Assembly: GCF_010731635.1 (NCBI RefSeq)
Contig: NZ_AP022583.1
Span: 868,001 to 932,000, forward strand
Length of the DNA stretch: 64,000 nucleotides
Reading direction: 5' to 3'
Origin: Mycobacterium noviomagense
Lineage (GTDB): Bacteria > Actinomycetota > Actinomycetes > Mycobacteriales > Mycobacteriaceae
In this document: one piece after another, positions 28,687 to 37,484 of the stretch
Layout of the letters: every line of letters begins with the position of its first letter
How positions within the stretch are numbered: position 1 is the stretch's first letter
Notes under the pieces: generated by a model
What the model saw: only the letters and a program-made list of their open reading frames with translations
Told to the model about the DNA's origin: nothing
Database searches by the model: none
Translations under genes and position numbers: made by a program

Positions 28687-30531
28687 ATGAACACCAAGCC
28701 AGACGAATCATTTGAGGCGCTGCTGCGGTACTTGCGGGACGCCCGCGGGTTCGATTTCACCGGGTACAAACGCACGACGCTGATGCGACGCGTTCGCCAC
28801 CGCATGGAACAGGCCGGCTATTCCAGCTTCGAGCAGTACCTCGACGTGCTGCAAGCCAGTTCCGACGAGTTCTCGGCCCTGTTCAACACCATCCTGATCA
28901 ACGTCACCGACTTCTTCCGTGACCCGGGCGCGTGGGAATACGTCTCAGCCGACGTCATTCCGCGCATCCTGGCCGAACGCGGGCCTGATGACCCGATCCG
29001 GGTCTGGAGCGCCGGGTGCGCCTCGGGACAAGAGGCCTACACCCTGGCCATGCTGCTGGCCGAGGCCATCGGCCCCGACGGATTCCGGGACCGGGTTAAG
29101 ATCTACGCGACCGACGTCGACGAGGATGCGCTCAGCGAGGCGCGTGGCGCCACCTACGACGCCAAAGCGATCGAGTCGGTGCCGGGGGAGCTGCTGGAGC
29201 GCTACTTCGAACACCTCAACGGCCGCTACATCTTCCGCAAGGATCTGCGGCGTGGGGTGATCTTCGGTCGCAACGACCTCGTCAAGGATGCCCCCATCTC
29301 GCGAGTCGATCTGCTGGTGTGCCGCAACACTCTGATGTACATGAATGCCGAAACCCAGCGAAACGTGTTGACGCGCCTGCACTTTGCGCTCTCTCATCAG
29401 GGCATACTGTTTCTCGGCCATGCCGAGATGCTGCTGAACCACAGTGATCGGTTCACGCCGCTGAACCTCAAGCACCGAGTCTTTCGCAAGGCGGCCGGGT
29501 CGCATGTCGGCGTGGACCGCTATGACCCCGCGGCCACGATGTATGACCGGCGCGGCGATCTTTCCGGCCCAAACACTGTGCGCGACTTGGCTTTTCGCGC
29601 CAGCCCGGTCGCCCAGATCGTAGTCACCGGTGAAGACACCGTGGCGATGATCAACCAACAAGCGGAGACGATGTTCGGGCTCTCGGCGCGCGACATCGGC
29701 CGCCTGCTGCGTGACCTCGAAGTCTCGTATCGGCCGGTCGAGCTGCGCGCGTACGTCGAGCAAGCCAAGGTGGACCGCCGATCCACTCGGATCCCCGACG
29801 TCAAATGGCAACGCCCCGGCGCGGAAACCGTGTGGTTCGAGATTCACGTGAACCCGCTCGTCGACGCCGAAAACAGGCTACTGGGGATATCGATCGTCTT
29901 CTTCGACGTCACCGCGACCCGCGCGCTGCTGGACAAGGTGGTCGAGACCAACCGCCAACTCGAGGCGGCCTACGAAGAATTGCAGTCCACCAACGAAGAA
30001 CTCGAGACCACCAACGAAGAACTGCAGTCGACCGTGGAGGAATTAGAAACCACCAACGAAGAACTGCAGTCGACCAACGAAGAACTCGAGACGATGAACG
30101 AGGAGCTGCAGTCGACAAACGACGAGCTGCACACCATCAACGACGAGCTGCGCGAGCGCAGCGTCGAACTCGAGGACGCCCGGACGTTCATGGATTCGCT
30201 GATCAACTCGATCCATTTCGGCATGGTGGTGGTCGATCGGGAGATGCGGGTGGTGGTGTGGAACCGCGGCTGCGAAGAACTGTGGGGTATGCGCTCCGAT
30301 GAAACAGTGGGCCAGGCGCTTGCCGGTCTCGACATCGGGCTGCCGGTGGAGGAAGTCCGCCCGCTGATCGGCAACGCGTTCGTCGACCCGCAAAACCCAG
30401 GCGAGACAGTCCTCGACGCCGTCAACCGGCGCGGCCGTCCCATTCGGGTGCGGGTGACGTGTACGGGTTTTCAATCTCCGGCAGAGGGCGGCGTCAACGG
30501 TGCGCTTCTCTTGATGGAGCCTCAGGGCTGA
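28687..30531 (+). CDS. CheR-like methyltransferase with PAS domains and heptad-repeat linker
   Basis: 614 residues. An N-terminal CheR helical domain precedes the SAM-binding motif VWSAGCASGQEAYTLAML (about residues 107-124) and the CheR tail IDLLVCRNTLMYMN. A PAS domain (~300-405) follows. Residues ~425-497 then form a striking coiled coil made of repeating units like EELQSTN and EELETTN. A second PAS domain (~500-612) ends the protein. This CheR-PAS architecture occurs in signalling proteins outside chemotaxis, sometimes joined to CheB and histidine kinases. The ATG at 28687 is chosen, and ten upstream codons are not conserved-looking. It probably completes an operon with CheB and STAS/ATPase genes. 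Confidence 0.88.
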   Translation: MNTKPDESFEALLRYLRDARGFDFTGYKRTTLMRRVRHRMEQAGYSSFEQYLDVLQASSDEFSALFNTILINVTDFFRDPGAWEYVSADVIPRILAERGPDDPIRVWSAGCASGQEAYTLAMLLAEAIGPDGFRDRVKIYATDVDEDALSEARGATYDAKAIESVPGELLERYFEHLNGRYIFRKDLRRGVIFGRNDLVKDAPISRVDLLVCRNTLMYMNAETQRNVLTRLHFALSHQGILFLGHAEMLLNHSDRFTPLNLKHRVFRKAAGSHVGVDRYDPAATMYDRRGDLSGPNTVRDLAFRASPVAQIVVTGEDTVAMINQQAETMFGLSARDIGRLLRDLEVSYRPVELRAYVEQAKVDRRSTRIPDVKWQRPGAETVWFEIHVNPLVDAENRLLGISIVFFDVTATRALLDKVVETNRQLEAAYEELQSTNEELETTNEELQSTVEELETTNEELQSTNEELETMNEELQSTNDELHTINDELRERSVELEDARTFMDSLINSIHFGMVVVDREMRVVVWNRGCEELWGMRSDETVGQALAGLDIGLPVEEVRPLIGNAFVDPQNPGETVLDAVNRRGRPIRVRVTCTGFQSPAEGGVNGALLLMEPQG

Positions 30532-30551
30532 GAATTCGGCCCGCCACTGGC

Positions 30552-30932
30552 TTAACCGGATTGCTTTGTCTGGCTGTCGGCGGCGTCGTCGTGCATTGCT
30601 GCGGCCGAGCGGTGCGCTGCGGCCGCGTCTTGATGGACCTCTGCCTCGATGTCACCGGCAAGTATCGCCGCTTCCTCGTGAGCGGCGGCAGCGCGTCGGT
30701 GTGCCGCGCTGGCTTCGAGGTGTCGTGCGGCGGCGGCCTTGTGCGCCTCTCTGGCTCGCTGCAGCGACTCCTCGGCGCGCAGGCGGGCATGCTCGGCCAT
30801 CGCGACGCTGGTGGGCAAGCCGGCGGCGAGTTCGGCTCTGCGCTGCTGCAGTTCGCTGGCCCTTAGCCGGGCCCGCTCAGCGCGGGTCTCGGCGGAGTCA
30901 GGTTCGGGTGCGTCCTGCCGTGTCGCGGTCAT
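30552..30932 (-). CDS. Ala/Arg/His-rich coiled-coil protein of unknown function
   Basis: 126 residues, almost entirely charged helix with heptad-like spacing (ERARLRASELQQRRAEL; AAARHLEASAAHRRAAAAHE) and no hydrophobic segment or cysteine. The start overlaps the stop of the upstream GAF-ANTAR gene (TGATG), so the two are coupled. I do not recognise the family. It may be a small adaptor or scaffold for its signalling neighbours, which is inference only. Confidence 0.65.
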   Translation of the reverse strand: MTATRQDAPEPDSAETRAERARLRASELQQRRAELAAGLPTSVAMAEHARLRAEESLQRAREAHKAAAARHLEASAAHRRAAAAHEEAAILAGDIEAEVHQDAAAAHRSAAAMHDDAADSQTKQSG

Positions 30933-31705
30933 CAGCCACCGCGCTGTTCAGCCTCGACTAGTTGGCGGGCCACCGCCGCCAGCGGTGTATTCGAACTCTG
31001 CGACAACCGCTTGAGCAGTTCAAATGCCTGCAACGCGTCGATCTTGAACCGCTCCATGAGCATGCCCTTGGCTTGGCCGATGATGTCGCGGGAAGCCAGC
31101 GCGCTGCGAAACTGTTCGTCGCGGCGCACCATGCTCCAGGCAAGTGCGGTATGGGTGGCAAGGATCAAGCCCAGTTCGACGGCGTCGTGGTCGAAGGCAT
31201 TCGGCTGTTCGGCGTAGAAGTTCAGCGCACCCATCGTCCGGTGGTCGGCGAACAACTGGAACGCCAGGACCGACCGAATCGGGGTTTCGTCGATGGCGCC
31301 GCGGCAGTACTCCGGCCAGCGCTGCTCGGCCGCCATGTCGTCGATACGGATGATGTGTTGCTCCCAGGCAGCCGATAGGCACGGTCCCTCGCAGTGACGC
31401 TGCTGTATTTCGTCGAGCAGCGCAGGAAAGCGGTCAGTAGCGCCTACTGTTCGCACTTTGCCGTTGCTGGAGGCGATTGTGATGCCGGCACACTGGGCAC
31501 CGGGCAGGAACTTTAGCGCACTGTGAGTCAACTCGCCGAGCACCGCGTCGACGTCGGTGGCGTGTTCGTCTTGCAAGTGGCACACCAACTCGGCGACTTC
31601 GAGGACGAATCCGGTCCGGCAGTCAGTCGTGATCGCAGGCGCTTCTGTCGAAAGCGGCGACGGAGACGCGGGGTTTGTTTTCCGGTATTGCATGCGGGCA
31701 CCCAT
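30932..31705 (-). CDS. GAF-ANTAR RNA-binding regulator
   Basis: About 257 residues. A GAF-type sensor domain spans roughly 25-190 (with HCEGPCLSAAWEQ, MGALNFYAEQPNAF), and a C-terminal ANTAR domain has the conserved IGQAKGMLMERFKIDALQAFELL. ANTAR domains bind tandem hairpins in RNA and prevent termination. The start is uncertain: ATG at 31705 or at 31693; longer versions run into the KstR-box region. The downstream coiled-coil gene overlaps its stop codon. Confidence 0.85.
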   Translation of the reverse strand: MGARMQYRKTNPASPSPLSTEAPAITTDCRTGFVLEVAELVCHLQDEHATDVDAVLGELTHSALKFLPGAQCAGITIASSNGKVRTVGATDRFPALLDEIQQRHCEGPCLSAAWEQHIIRIDDMAAEQRWPEYCRGAIDETPIRSVLAFQLFADHRTMGALNFYAEQPNAFDHDAVELGLILATHTALAWSMVRRDEQFRSALASRDIIGQAKGMLMERFKIDALQAFELLKRLSQSSNTPLAAVARQLVEAEQRGG

Positions 31706-31733
31706 TTCTTCTGACGCCCAAAGCGCCAGTCGC

Positions 31734-31745
31734 ACCCTTAAGGGT
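31734..31745. promoter_or_regulatory. 12-bp palindrome upstream of the GAF-ANTAR gene
   Basis: ACCCTTAAGGGT is a perfect palindrome 28 nt upstream of the chosen GAF-ANTAR start and ~40 nt from the KstR box, in the divergent promoter region. It could be a repressor site. No matching regulator is known to me. Confidence 0.3.
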
Positions 31746-31782
31746 AGTGCGATTCGGCTGTTCCGCCACGTGTTCGTCAATT

Positions 31783-31796
31783 TGGAACGCGTTCTA
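31783..31796 (+). promoter_or_regulatory. KstR operator
   Basis: TGGAACGCGTTCTA fits TnnAACnnGTTnnA at every fixed base, 42 nt before the start of the LLM oxidoreductase. From memory the H37Rv homologue Rv0940c is in the KstR regulon. The site also sits 77 nt upstream of the divergent GAF-ANTAR gene. Confidence 0.8.
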
Positions 31797-31838
31797 GTCT
31801 GTGGGTCGTCGTCGGCATGTGGAATCGAGGAGGCGGTG

Positions 31839-32705
31839 GTGCGGTTCAGCTACGCAGAGGCGATGACGGACCCGGCGTTTTATGTCCCGCTGGCCAAGGC
31901 CGCCGAAGCGGCCGGCTACTCCGCTATGACGATTCCGGATAGCCTGGCCTACCCATTCGAGTCCGACGCGAAATATCCCTACACGCCCGACGGCAGCCGC
32001 GAGTTCCTGGACGGCAAACCGTTCATCGAGGCGTTTGTGCTGGCTGCCGCCCTCGGCGCGGTGACGACCACGCTGAGGTTCAACTTCTTCGTGCTCAAAC
32101 TGCCTATCCGGCCTCCGGCGCTGGTGGCCAAGCAGGCCGGTTCACTGGCGGCGTTGATCGGCAACCGGATCGGCCTGGGCGTCGGTACCAGCCCATGGCC
32201 AGAAGACTACGAGCTGTTGGGTGTGCCATTCGCCAAGCGCGGCAAGCGAATTGACGAATGCATCGAAATCGTGCGCGGGCTGACCACCGGCGATTATTTC
32301 GAGTTCCACGGCGAGTTCTATGACATCCCCAAGACGAAGATGACCCCCGCGCCCACCAAGCCGATTCCGATCCTCATTGGTGGGCACGCCGATGCCGCGT
32401 TGCGCCGCGCGGCCCGCGCGGACGGATGGATGCACGGGGGCGGCAACCCAGGCGAACTCGACCGGCTGATCGAACGGCTCAAGCGGTACCGGGAGGAAGA
32501 AGGTCGCAGCGGCCCGTTCGAGATCCATGTGATCTCCGCCGACGGGTTCACCCCCGAGGGCGTCAAGCGCCTGGAGGACAACGGCGTCACCGACGTGATC
32601 GTGGGCTTTCGTGTGCCCTACAGCAAAGGACCCGACCCCGAGCCGTTGGAGGCCAAGCTTCGCAACCTGGAGACGTTCGCCGAGAATGTGATCGCGAAGG
32701 TCTAG
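31839..32705 (+). CDS. LLM-class (F420/flavin-dependent) oxidoreductase (Rv0940c-like)
   Basis: 288 residues, identical in length to the H37Rv protein as I recall it. LLM barrel features include TIPDSLAYPFES, a central NRIGLGVGTSPWPEDYELLGVPFAKRG, and IPILIGGHADAALRRAAR. The start is the second of two adjacent GTG codons, five bases after AGGAGG. The longer upstream frame is not homologous. The KstR box upstream points to a role in sterol-derived metabolism, although the substrate is unknown. Confidence 0.9.
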   Translation: MRFSYAEAMTDPAFYVPLAKAAEAAGYSAMTIPDSLAYPFESDAKYPYTPDGSREFLDGKPFIEAFVLAAALGAVTTTLRFNFFVLKLPIRPPALVAKQAGSLAALIGNRIGLGVGTSPWPEDYELLGVPFAKRGKRIDECIEIVRGLTTGDYFEFHGEFYDIPKTKMTPAPTKPIPILIGGHADAALRRAARADGWMHGGGNPGELDRLIERLKRYREEEGRSGPFEIHVISADGFTPEGVKRLEDNGVTDVIVGFRVPYSKGPDPEPLEAKLRNLETFAENVIAKV

Positions 32706-32763
32706 AGGCGATCGCAAGCGCGGCGAAGCCGGGCACAGCGGGTCACCGCCGGAAGTCTAGCCA

Positions 32764-32910
32764 TCACAATGGATCCCATCTCGGAGCGCGTTTTTCCTGG
32801 TGCGCTTTGGCGGCCTCCACCGGGTTGTTGGTGAAGCCACTGATGATCTGTGTGCGGTTCTCGATTTCCTTGGCGTGCCGCAGACTCGGGGCATCGAGCG
32901 CAAGCCTGCC
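32764..32910 (-). pseudogene. C-terminal remnant of an enoyl-CoA hydratase/isomerase-like gene
   Basis: After the stop of the FAH/MBL gene, one minus-strand frame reads ALDAPSLRHAKEIENRTQ, then about 30 more residues ending AHQEKRAPRWDPL and a stop. The pattern of an acidic-helical segment followed by EKRxPRW is the usual end of crotonase-fold proteins. There is no room for the ~200 N-terminal residues, because the frame is closed off by the neighbouring gene. I interpret it as a decayed gene tail. An alternative is chance coding-like sequence. Confidence 0.45.
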
Positions 32911-32916
32911 GGCGCT

Positions 32917-34845
32917 TCAGCTGTGCTTGGCCAACCAATCGGCCTGCAGGACCAGAAGTGCCGTCGGCTCCAGCTGCGGTGTGTCAGGGTCGAGTTCGCG
33001 GTAGCGCCGATACACGTTGGCGACGACGCGTTCGGCGTCCAACCAGTCGGCGTACTCGCCGAGGTCGATGGTGTCGGCGGCCTCGGCGAACGACAGCCCC
33101 TTGCGGTAGGCGGCGTCGGCTTGCTCGGTGATGTGGATGAGGTACCCCTGCACCGCGCGGATCCCCTCCGGGCCGGTGACAGGGCCATGACCGGGCACGA
33201 CAGTCTCGACGCCCAGCGCCAACATCGCCTCACACGCCTTGACCCAGTTGGCAATCGGGCCGGCCCACACGATCGGAGTGCAGCCGATGAACAGCAGATC
33301 CCCGGCGAACAGCACACCGGCGTCGGGCACATGCACCACCGAGTCGGCGGCGGTATGGGCTGGACCCAGGTCCAGCAGGCGGACTTCGCGGCCGCCGACG
33401 TCGATGGTGAGCTCGTCGTCGAAGGTCTGGTCGGCGTTGCGGACGGTGATCCCGCTGAAGTCGAAGGGCCCGAAGCGGTCTCGCGCATAGCGGGTCGCTA
33501 CCGGACCGAAATCGGCGGTCTGGATCATCGCGAACATCTCGGGTGGCATGCCGTGCGCGATCTCCTCGGCGGTGCCCTTGGCGGCGATGATGCGCACGGA
33601 TGCGTCCAGCAGCTGGTTGCCGTGGGTGTGGTCGCCGTTGGAGTGGGTGATCAGCGCGTCGGTGATCGGCGCGCGGTCGGTGATGGGTCGCATCGCGGTC
33701 AGCATTTCGCGGCTCAGCGGCAGGTCGAACAGCGTGTCCACCAGCAGCGACGCGCCATCGCCGGCGATAAGCCCGGCGTTGCTCCGGCCGTATCCGCCAT
33801 CCGGCAGCGTCCAGGCCCACACCTGGTCGGCGACCTGGTGCAGCCCACGGGTGTAGGGCGCTTTTGCCGGTGCCCGGTTAACGCGCGGCTTGTCTGGTTC
33901 GACGTCCGGGTTCGGTCGCGGCGCCAACCGGTGGGGCGCCGGTGTGGCGCGCACGGTTTGGCGGATTTCACCGAGGCCGTTGACCCGCAGGGTGACGACG
34001 TCGCCGTCGCGCAGCCAGCCCGGGAACGATTGCGGGTCGGCGAGATGCTCGACGAGCGTGCAGGTGGGCACGGTGCCCGACCCGAACACGTCACCGGGCA
34101 TCAGCGTCACTCCACGCGATGCATAGGAGATGACTTCACCGAAACTCCAGTCCATCGCCTCGGTGGACCCCGAGCCGATGACCGCGTCGTTGACCAGCGC
34201 GGTCACCTCGAGGCTGAGCTTGCCGTTGCGGTGGTAGGGCTCCAATTCGTCGGCCGTGACCAGATACGGCCCGAGGGTGACCCCGGCGTCTTTTCCTTTG
34301 GCCTGGCCTATGCCCAGCTGACCTTCCAGGCGCTGCAGATCACGGGCGGACCAGTCGTTGAAGATCGTGTAGCCGATGATCGCCGCTTCGGCTTGTTCGA
34401 CCGACAGGTCTTTGCCGGTTTGTCCGATGACCGCGCCGATCTCCAATTCGAAGTCCTGCCAAGCACTTCCGGGCGCAATGGGTACGTCGTCGTAGGGCCC
34501 GAGAACAGTTGCCGGACAGGCGAAGTAGAACGCGGGGATCCGATACCAGACGTCTTTGAGGATCCGCCCGCCCCCGGCGGCCTGCTGGCAATTGCGCATG
34601 TGATCCAAAAAGCACAGGCAGTCGCGGATCGACGGCGGACGCGGAATCGGCGCGGCGAGGCTCACCTCGCCGAGACGGGCCGTGGCCGGTGTACGCAACG
34701 CTTCCTCGCCCGCCGCGCGCAGCCCATCGGCGCCGCGCTGGATCAGGTCAAGCAGCCGCACGCCCACCGGCATCGAGTGAATCTCGTCACCGGAAAGCAC
34801 CCCGGTGCGCTCACCGCCGTCGCCCCGATAGGTCACCCACCGCAT
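32917..34845 (-). CDS. Fumarylacetoacetate hydrolase-fold / metallo-beta-lactamase-fold fusion (Rv0939-like)
   Basis: 642 residues. The N-terminal half (~1-290) is an FAH-family domain (WQDFELEIGAVIGQTGKDL; ITFxx-type acidic metal ligands; MPGDVFGSGTVPTCTLVEH), typical of acylpyruvate hydrolases, isomerases or decarboxylases. The C-terminal half (~320-635) is a metallo-beta-lactamase fold with THSNGDHTHGNQLL (HxxxDH), later VVHVPDAGVLFAGDLLF and VVPGHGPVT. The same fusion exists in M. tuberculosis next to ligD. The start ATG lies 6 nt after the ligD stop, so it is probably in the ligD transcript, though no repair function is obvious. Confidence 0.85.
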   Translation of the reverse strand: MRWVTYRGDGGERTGVLSGDEIHSMPVGVRLLDLIQRGADGLRAAGEEALRTPATARLGEVSLAAPIPRPPSIRDCLCFLDHMRNCQQAAGGGRILKDVWYRIPAFYFACPATVLGPYDDVPIAPGSAWQDFELEIGAVIGQTGKDLSVEQAEAAIIGYTIFNDWSARDLQRLEGQLGIGQAKGKDAGVTLGPYLVTADELEPYHRNGKLSLEVTALVNDAVIGSGSTEAMDWSFGEVISYASRGVTLMPGDVFGSGTVPTCTLVEHLADPQSFPGWLRDGDVVTLRVNGLGEIRQTVRATPAPHRLAPRPNPDVEPDKPRVNRAPAKAPYTRGLHQVADQVWAWTLPDGGYGRSNAGLIAGDGASLLVDTLFDLPLSREMLTAMRPITDRAPITDALITHSNGDHTHGNQLLDASVRIIAAKGTAEEIAHGMPPEMFAMIQTADFGPVATRYARDRFGPFDFSGITVRNADQTFDDELTIDVGGREVRLLDLGPAHTAADSVVHVPDAGVLFAGDLLFIGCTPIVWAGPIANWVKACEAMLALGVETVVPGHGPVTGPEGIRAVQGYLIHITEQADAAYRKGLSFAEAADTIDLGEYADWLDAERVVANVYRRYRELDPDTPQLEPTALLVLQADWLAKHS

Positions 34846-34851
34846 AGGATC

Positions 34852-37155
34852 TCACTCCTCTCGCACCACATCGCCCGGCTGCTTGTCCGGCCGCAGCCCC
34901 CGCCAACTCGGTTGGCGCAGCCGATCATCCGACGTCCACTCGCTGTAGCGCACCTCGCCTACCAGCTTTGGTTCCACGAACGTCACACCCTTGGCATCCT
35001 TCGTGGGAAGCCTTGCGATGAACGGTGATTGGTCGGTTTGCAGCGGCGCCAGGGTCTTCTTGAGGTCGGCCAGGTCGCGCTCGGTGAATCCGGTCCCCAC
35101 CCGTCCGGCGAAATGCAGCCCGCCGTCCGCGGGGATGCCCATCAGCAGTGACCCGATGCCGCTGGTGCGCCCGCCCTCGCCGGCTCGCCAGCCACCGATG
35201 ACCACTTCCTGTGTGCGCCAATGCTTGTCCTTGATCCACGACATCGAGCGGCGGCCCGGCTGGTAGGTCGAGTCACGTTTCTTGGCGACGACTCCCTCCC
35301 AGCCGTGCTTGCGCGACTGTTCCAGCGCCGCTGCGCCGTCGCCGGGCAGCAGCTCGGGCACGATGAGATTGCCGGCGCCCGCCAGGGTTTCCAGCAAACG
35401 ACGCCGGTCCCGGTATTTGGCGCGCAGCAGCGAACGCCCGTCAAGATAAAGCAGGTCGAACGCCCAGAACTCGATACGGGTGGCCCGGACACGGTTTTGC
35501 ATCTCGGAGAAACTCGGCACGCCGGATTCGTCGAGCGCCACGACTTCTCCGTCGAGCACAAGATGGTGGTCGGCGAGATCGGCGGCCAGCGCACGCAGTT
35601 GTGGGTACTCGCCGGTGACGTCGCGCCCGCGCCGAGACCGCACCCGCAGCCGGCCGTGGTCGGCGTCGATGAGCAGCCGGTAGCCGTCCCACTTGCCCTC
35701 GAATGCCCACTGGGCCGCTTTGAGGTTCGCCACCGAGCCTTCCGTGGCCAGCATCGGAGTCAGCTCGTCGAACTCCAAGACCGTCTGGTCTTTCATCCGG
35801 TGCGCCAGCCACTGGTCGCCGTTGGTCTGAATCAGCGCATAGCGTCCGGAAACCCGGTTGCCGTGCAGGTTGACGATGACCTCGTCTTCGCGGAACTTCT
35901 CGGCGTCGTAGGTGCCCGAATCCCAGATGATCACCTTGCCCGCGCCGTACTCGCCTTTGGGGATGGTGCCTTCGAAGGTGGCGTACTCCAACGGATGGTC
36001 CTCGGTGTGCACCGCGAGATGGTTGACCGACGTCGTTTCCGGCAAGTTCTTCGGCACCGCCCACGACACCAAGACCCCGTCGCGCTCCAGCCGGAAGTCG
36101 TAATGCAGCCGGCGGGCGTGGTGCTCCTGAATGACGAACGTATTGTTCTGCCCCGCAGCGGGTCTGGCGTTCGGCACGGGCTCTGGTGTTTTCGACGGGT
36201 CCCGCATGCTGCGGTATTTGGTCAGCCGGTCCACGTTGATATCGGCATCCAGTGGCGCCAGCAGGTCACCGTCGCGGGCCACCCGCTCCAGCACCTCGTC
36301 GTAGCGCAGGTGGCGAAGCTTGGGGTCGTCGAGTTCGTCCCAGCTGCGCGGCGCGGCCACGGTCGGCTGCTCCCGGCCGCGCAGCGAGTACGGTGCGATC
36401 GTTGTCTTCGACTCGTTGTTCTGGCTCCAGTCCACGAACACCTTGCCCGCCCGCAGGCTCTTCGTCATCGTCGACGTGACCAACGTCGGCATCGCTTTTT
36501 CCAGTTGCTGGGCAACGCGTTTGGCCAACACCACGGCGCCCTGGCTGCTCACCGGCTTCTCCAGCGGGGCATACAGATGTATTCCCTTGCTGCCGCTGGT
36601 GAGCGGGAAGGTGGTGAGCCCGATGTCCGCCATCAGATCGCGGATCTCGCGCGCCACGCCGGTCAGCTGGCGCAGCGTCACACCTTCGCCGGGGTCGAGG
36701 TCGAACACCAATCGTGTTGCGGGGCCTTGCTTTAGCTCCTCGCCCTTGCGGGTCCACTCGGCGACGAAGCGCCACTGCGGCACGTGCACCTCCAGCGCGG
36801 CCTGCTGCGCGATCCAGGCCAGCGCGGTGGCGTTGTCGATGATCGGATAGGTCGTCGTTCCAGAGTGGTGCACGAGGCTGGCCCGGGGCAGCCAGTCAGG
36901 CGCTGAGGAGGCCAACTGCTTCTCGAAGAACGACGGCTGGTCCACACCGTTGGGCCAGCGCTTGCGAGTCGCGGCACGCCCGGCGATGTGCGGCACCATC
37001 ACGTCGGCGATGCTGGTGTAGTAGTCGAAGACCTCGGCCTTGGTGACGGGTTTTCGCCGTCGACCCGCCGGAGGGTAGAGCACCTTGTCGGGGTTGGTCA
37101 GCTTCACCCGCGGCCCCGCCGTTGCCCCGGGCGGCCAGACCTGCGGCGAGTCCAT
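34852..37155 (-). CDS. ligD: Multifunctional ATP-dependent DNA ligase D
   Basis: 767 residues with three domains in mycobacterial order. The primase-like polymerase (~1-300) has the catalytic LVFDLDPGEG. The 3'-phosphoesterase (~325-480) has HHARRLHYDFRLERDG and the ATFEGTIPKGEYGAGKV segment. The ligase (~490-760) carries motif I EGKWDGYRLL with the adenylated Lys and motif EGVVAKKRDSTYQPGRRS. It repairs double-strand breaks by non-homologous end joining together with Ku. In H37Rv ku lies next door and divergent, whereas here ~6.5 kb of other genes separate them. Confidence 0.97.
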   Translation of the reverse strand: MDSPQVWPPGATAGPRVKLTNPDKVLYPPAGRRRKPVTKAEVFDYYTSIADVMVPHIAGRAATRKRWPNGVDQPSFFEKQLASSAPDWLPRASLVHHSGTTTYPIIDNATALAWIAQQAALEVHVPQWRFVAEWTRKGEELKQGPATRLVFDLDPGEGVTLRQLTGVAREIRDLMADIGLTTFPLTSGSKGIHLYAPLEKPVSSQGAVVLAKRVAQQLEKAMPTLVTSTMTKSLRAGKVFVDWSQNNESKTTIAPYSLRGREQPTVAAPRSWDELDDPKLRHLRYDEVLERVARDGDLLAPLDADINVDRLTKYRSMRDPSKTPEPVPNARPAAGQNNTFVIQEHHARRLHYDFRLERDGVLVSWAVPKNLPETTSVNHLAVHTEDHPLEYATFEGTIPKGEYGAGKVIIWDSGTYDAEKFREDEVIVNLHGNRVSGRYALIQTNGDQWLAHRMKDQTVLEFDELTPMLATEGSVANLKAAQWAFEGKWDGYRLLIDADHGRLRVRSRRGRDVTGEYPQLRALAADLADHHLVLDGEVVALDESGVPSFSEMQNRVRATRIEFWAFDLLYLDGRSLLRAKYRDRRRLLETLAGAGNLIVPELLPGDGAAALEQSRKHGWEGVVAKKRDSTYQPGRRSMSWIKDKHWRTQEVVIGGWRAGEGGRTSGIGSLLMGIPADGGLHFAGRVGTGFTERDLADLKKTLAPLQTDQSPFIARLPTKDAKGVTFVEPKLVGEVRYSEWTSDDRLRQPSWRGLRPDKQPGDVVREE

Positions 37156-37444
37156 GCTGCCAAGGTACGTCGTTCGACGCCGCGGTCACGGCATGCCGGC
37201 GCAACCGTGGCCAGCTGAGTCCGGCCATGGACCGTTTGCCCGCCTTCGAGCGATTGTTAGCCGACCTAATCGCTCCAAGCTGGGCACAGCGACTACCCCA
37301 ACCCTCAGAGACTCGCGTGACTGGTGTGAAACGCACACCGCCCGCTTCCATGCCGCGGCACGCCACTCGCTGTGGCGCATTTCACCAGGCCGGTTAAACG
37401 CCTGTTGACTGCGGGGATATCGGGGGCTGCGGGTCCAGCTTCGC

Positions 37445-37475
37445 TTGACCAAACTGCGTTCACTCCGGCTATCTT
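37445..37475 (+). promoter_or_regulatory. Possible promoter of the polyol operon
   Basis: TTGACC and TATCTT are spaced by 19 nt and lie just upstream of the first mannitol dehydrogenase ATG. The 329-nt gap to ligD contains no other feature that I can support, and must also hold the ligD promoter. Confidence 0.35.
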
Positions 37476-37484
37476 TGGCGACTG

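Noticed and set aside
32800..35028. 742-residue plus-strand ORF opposite the FAH/MBL gene and ligD
   Set aside because: Antisense shadow; composition and absence of motifs do not support a protein.
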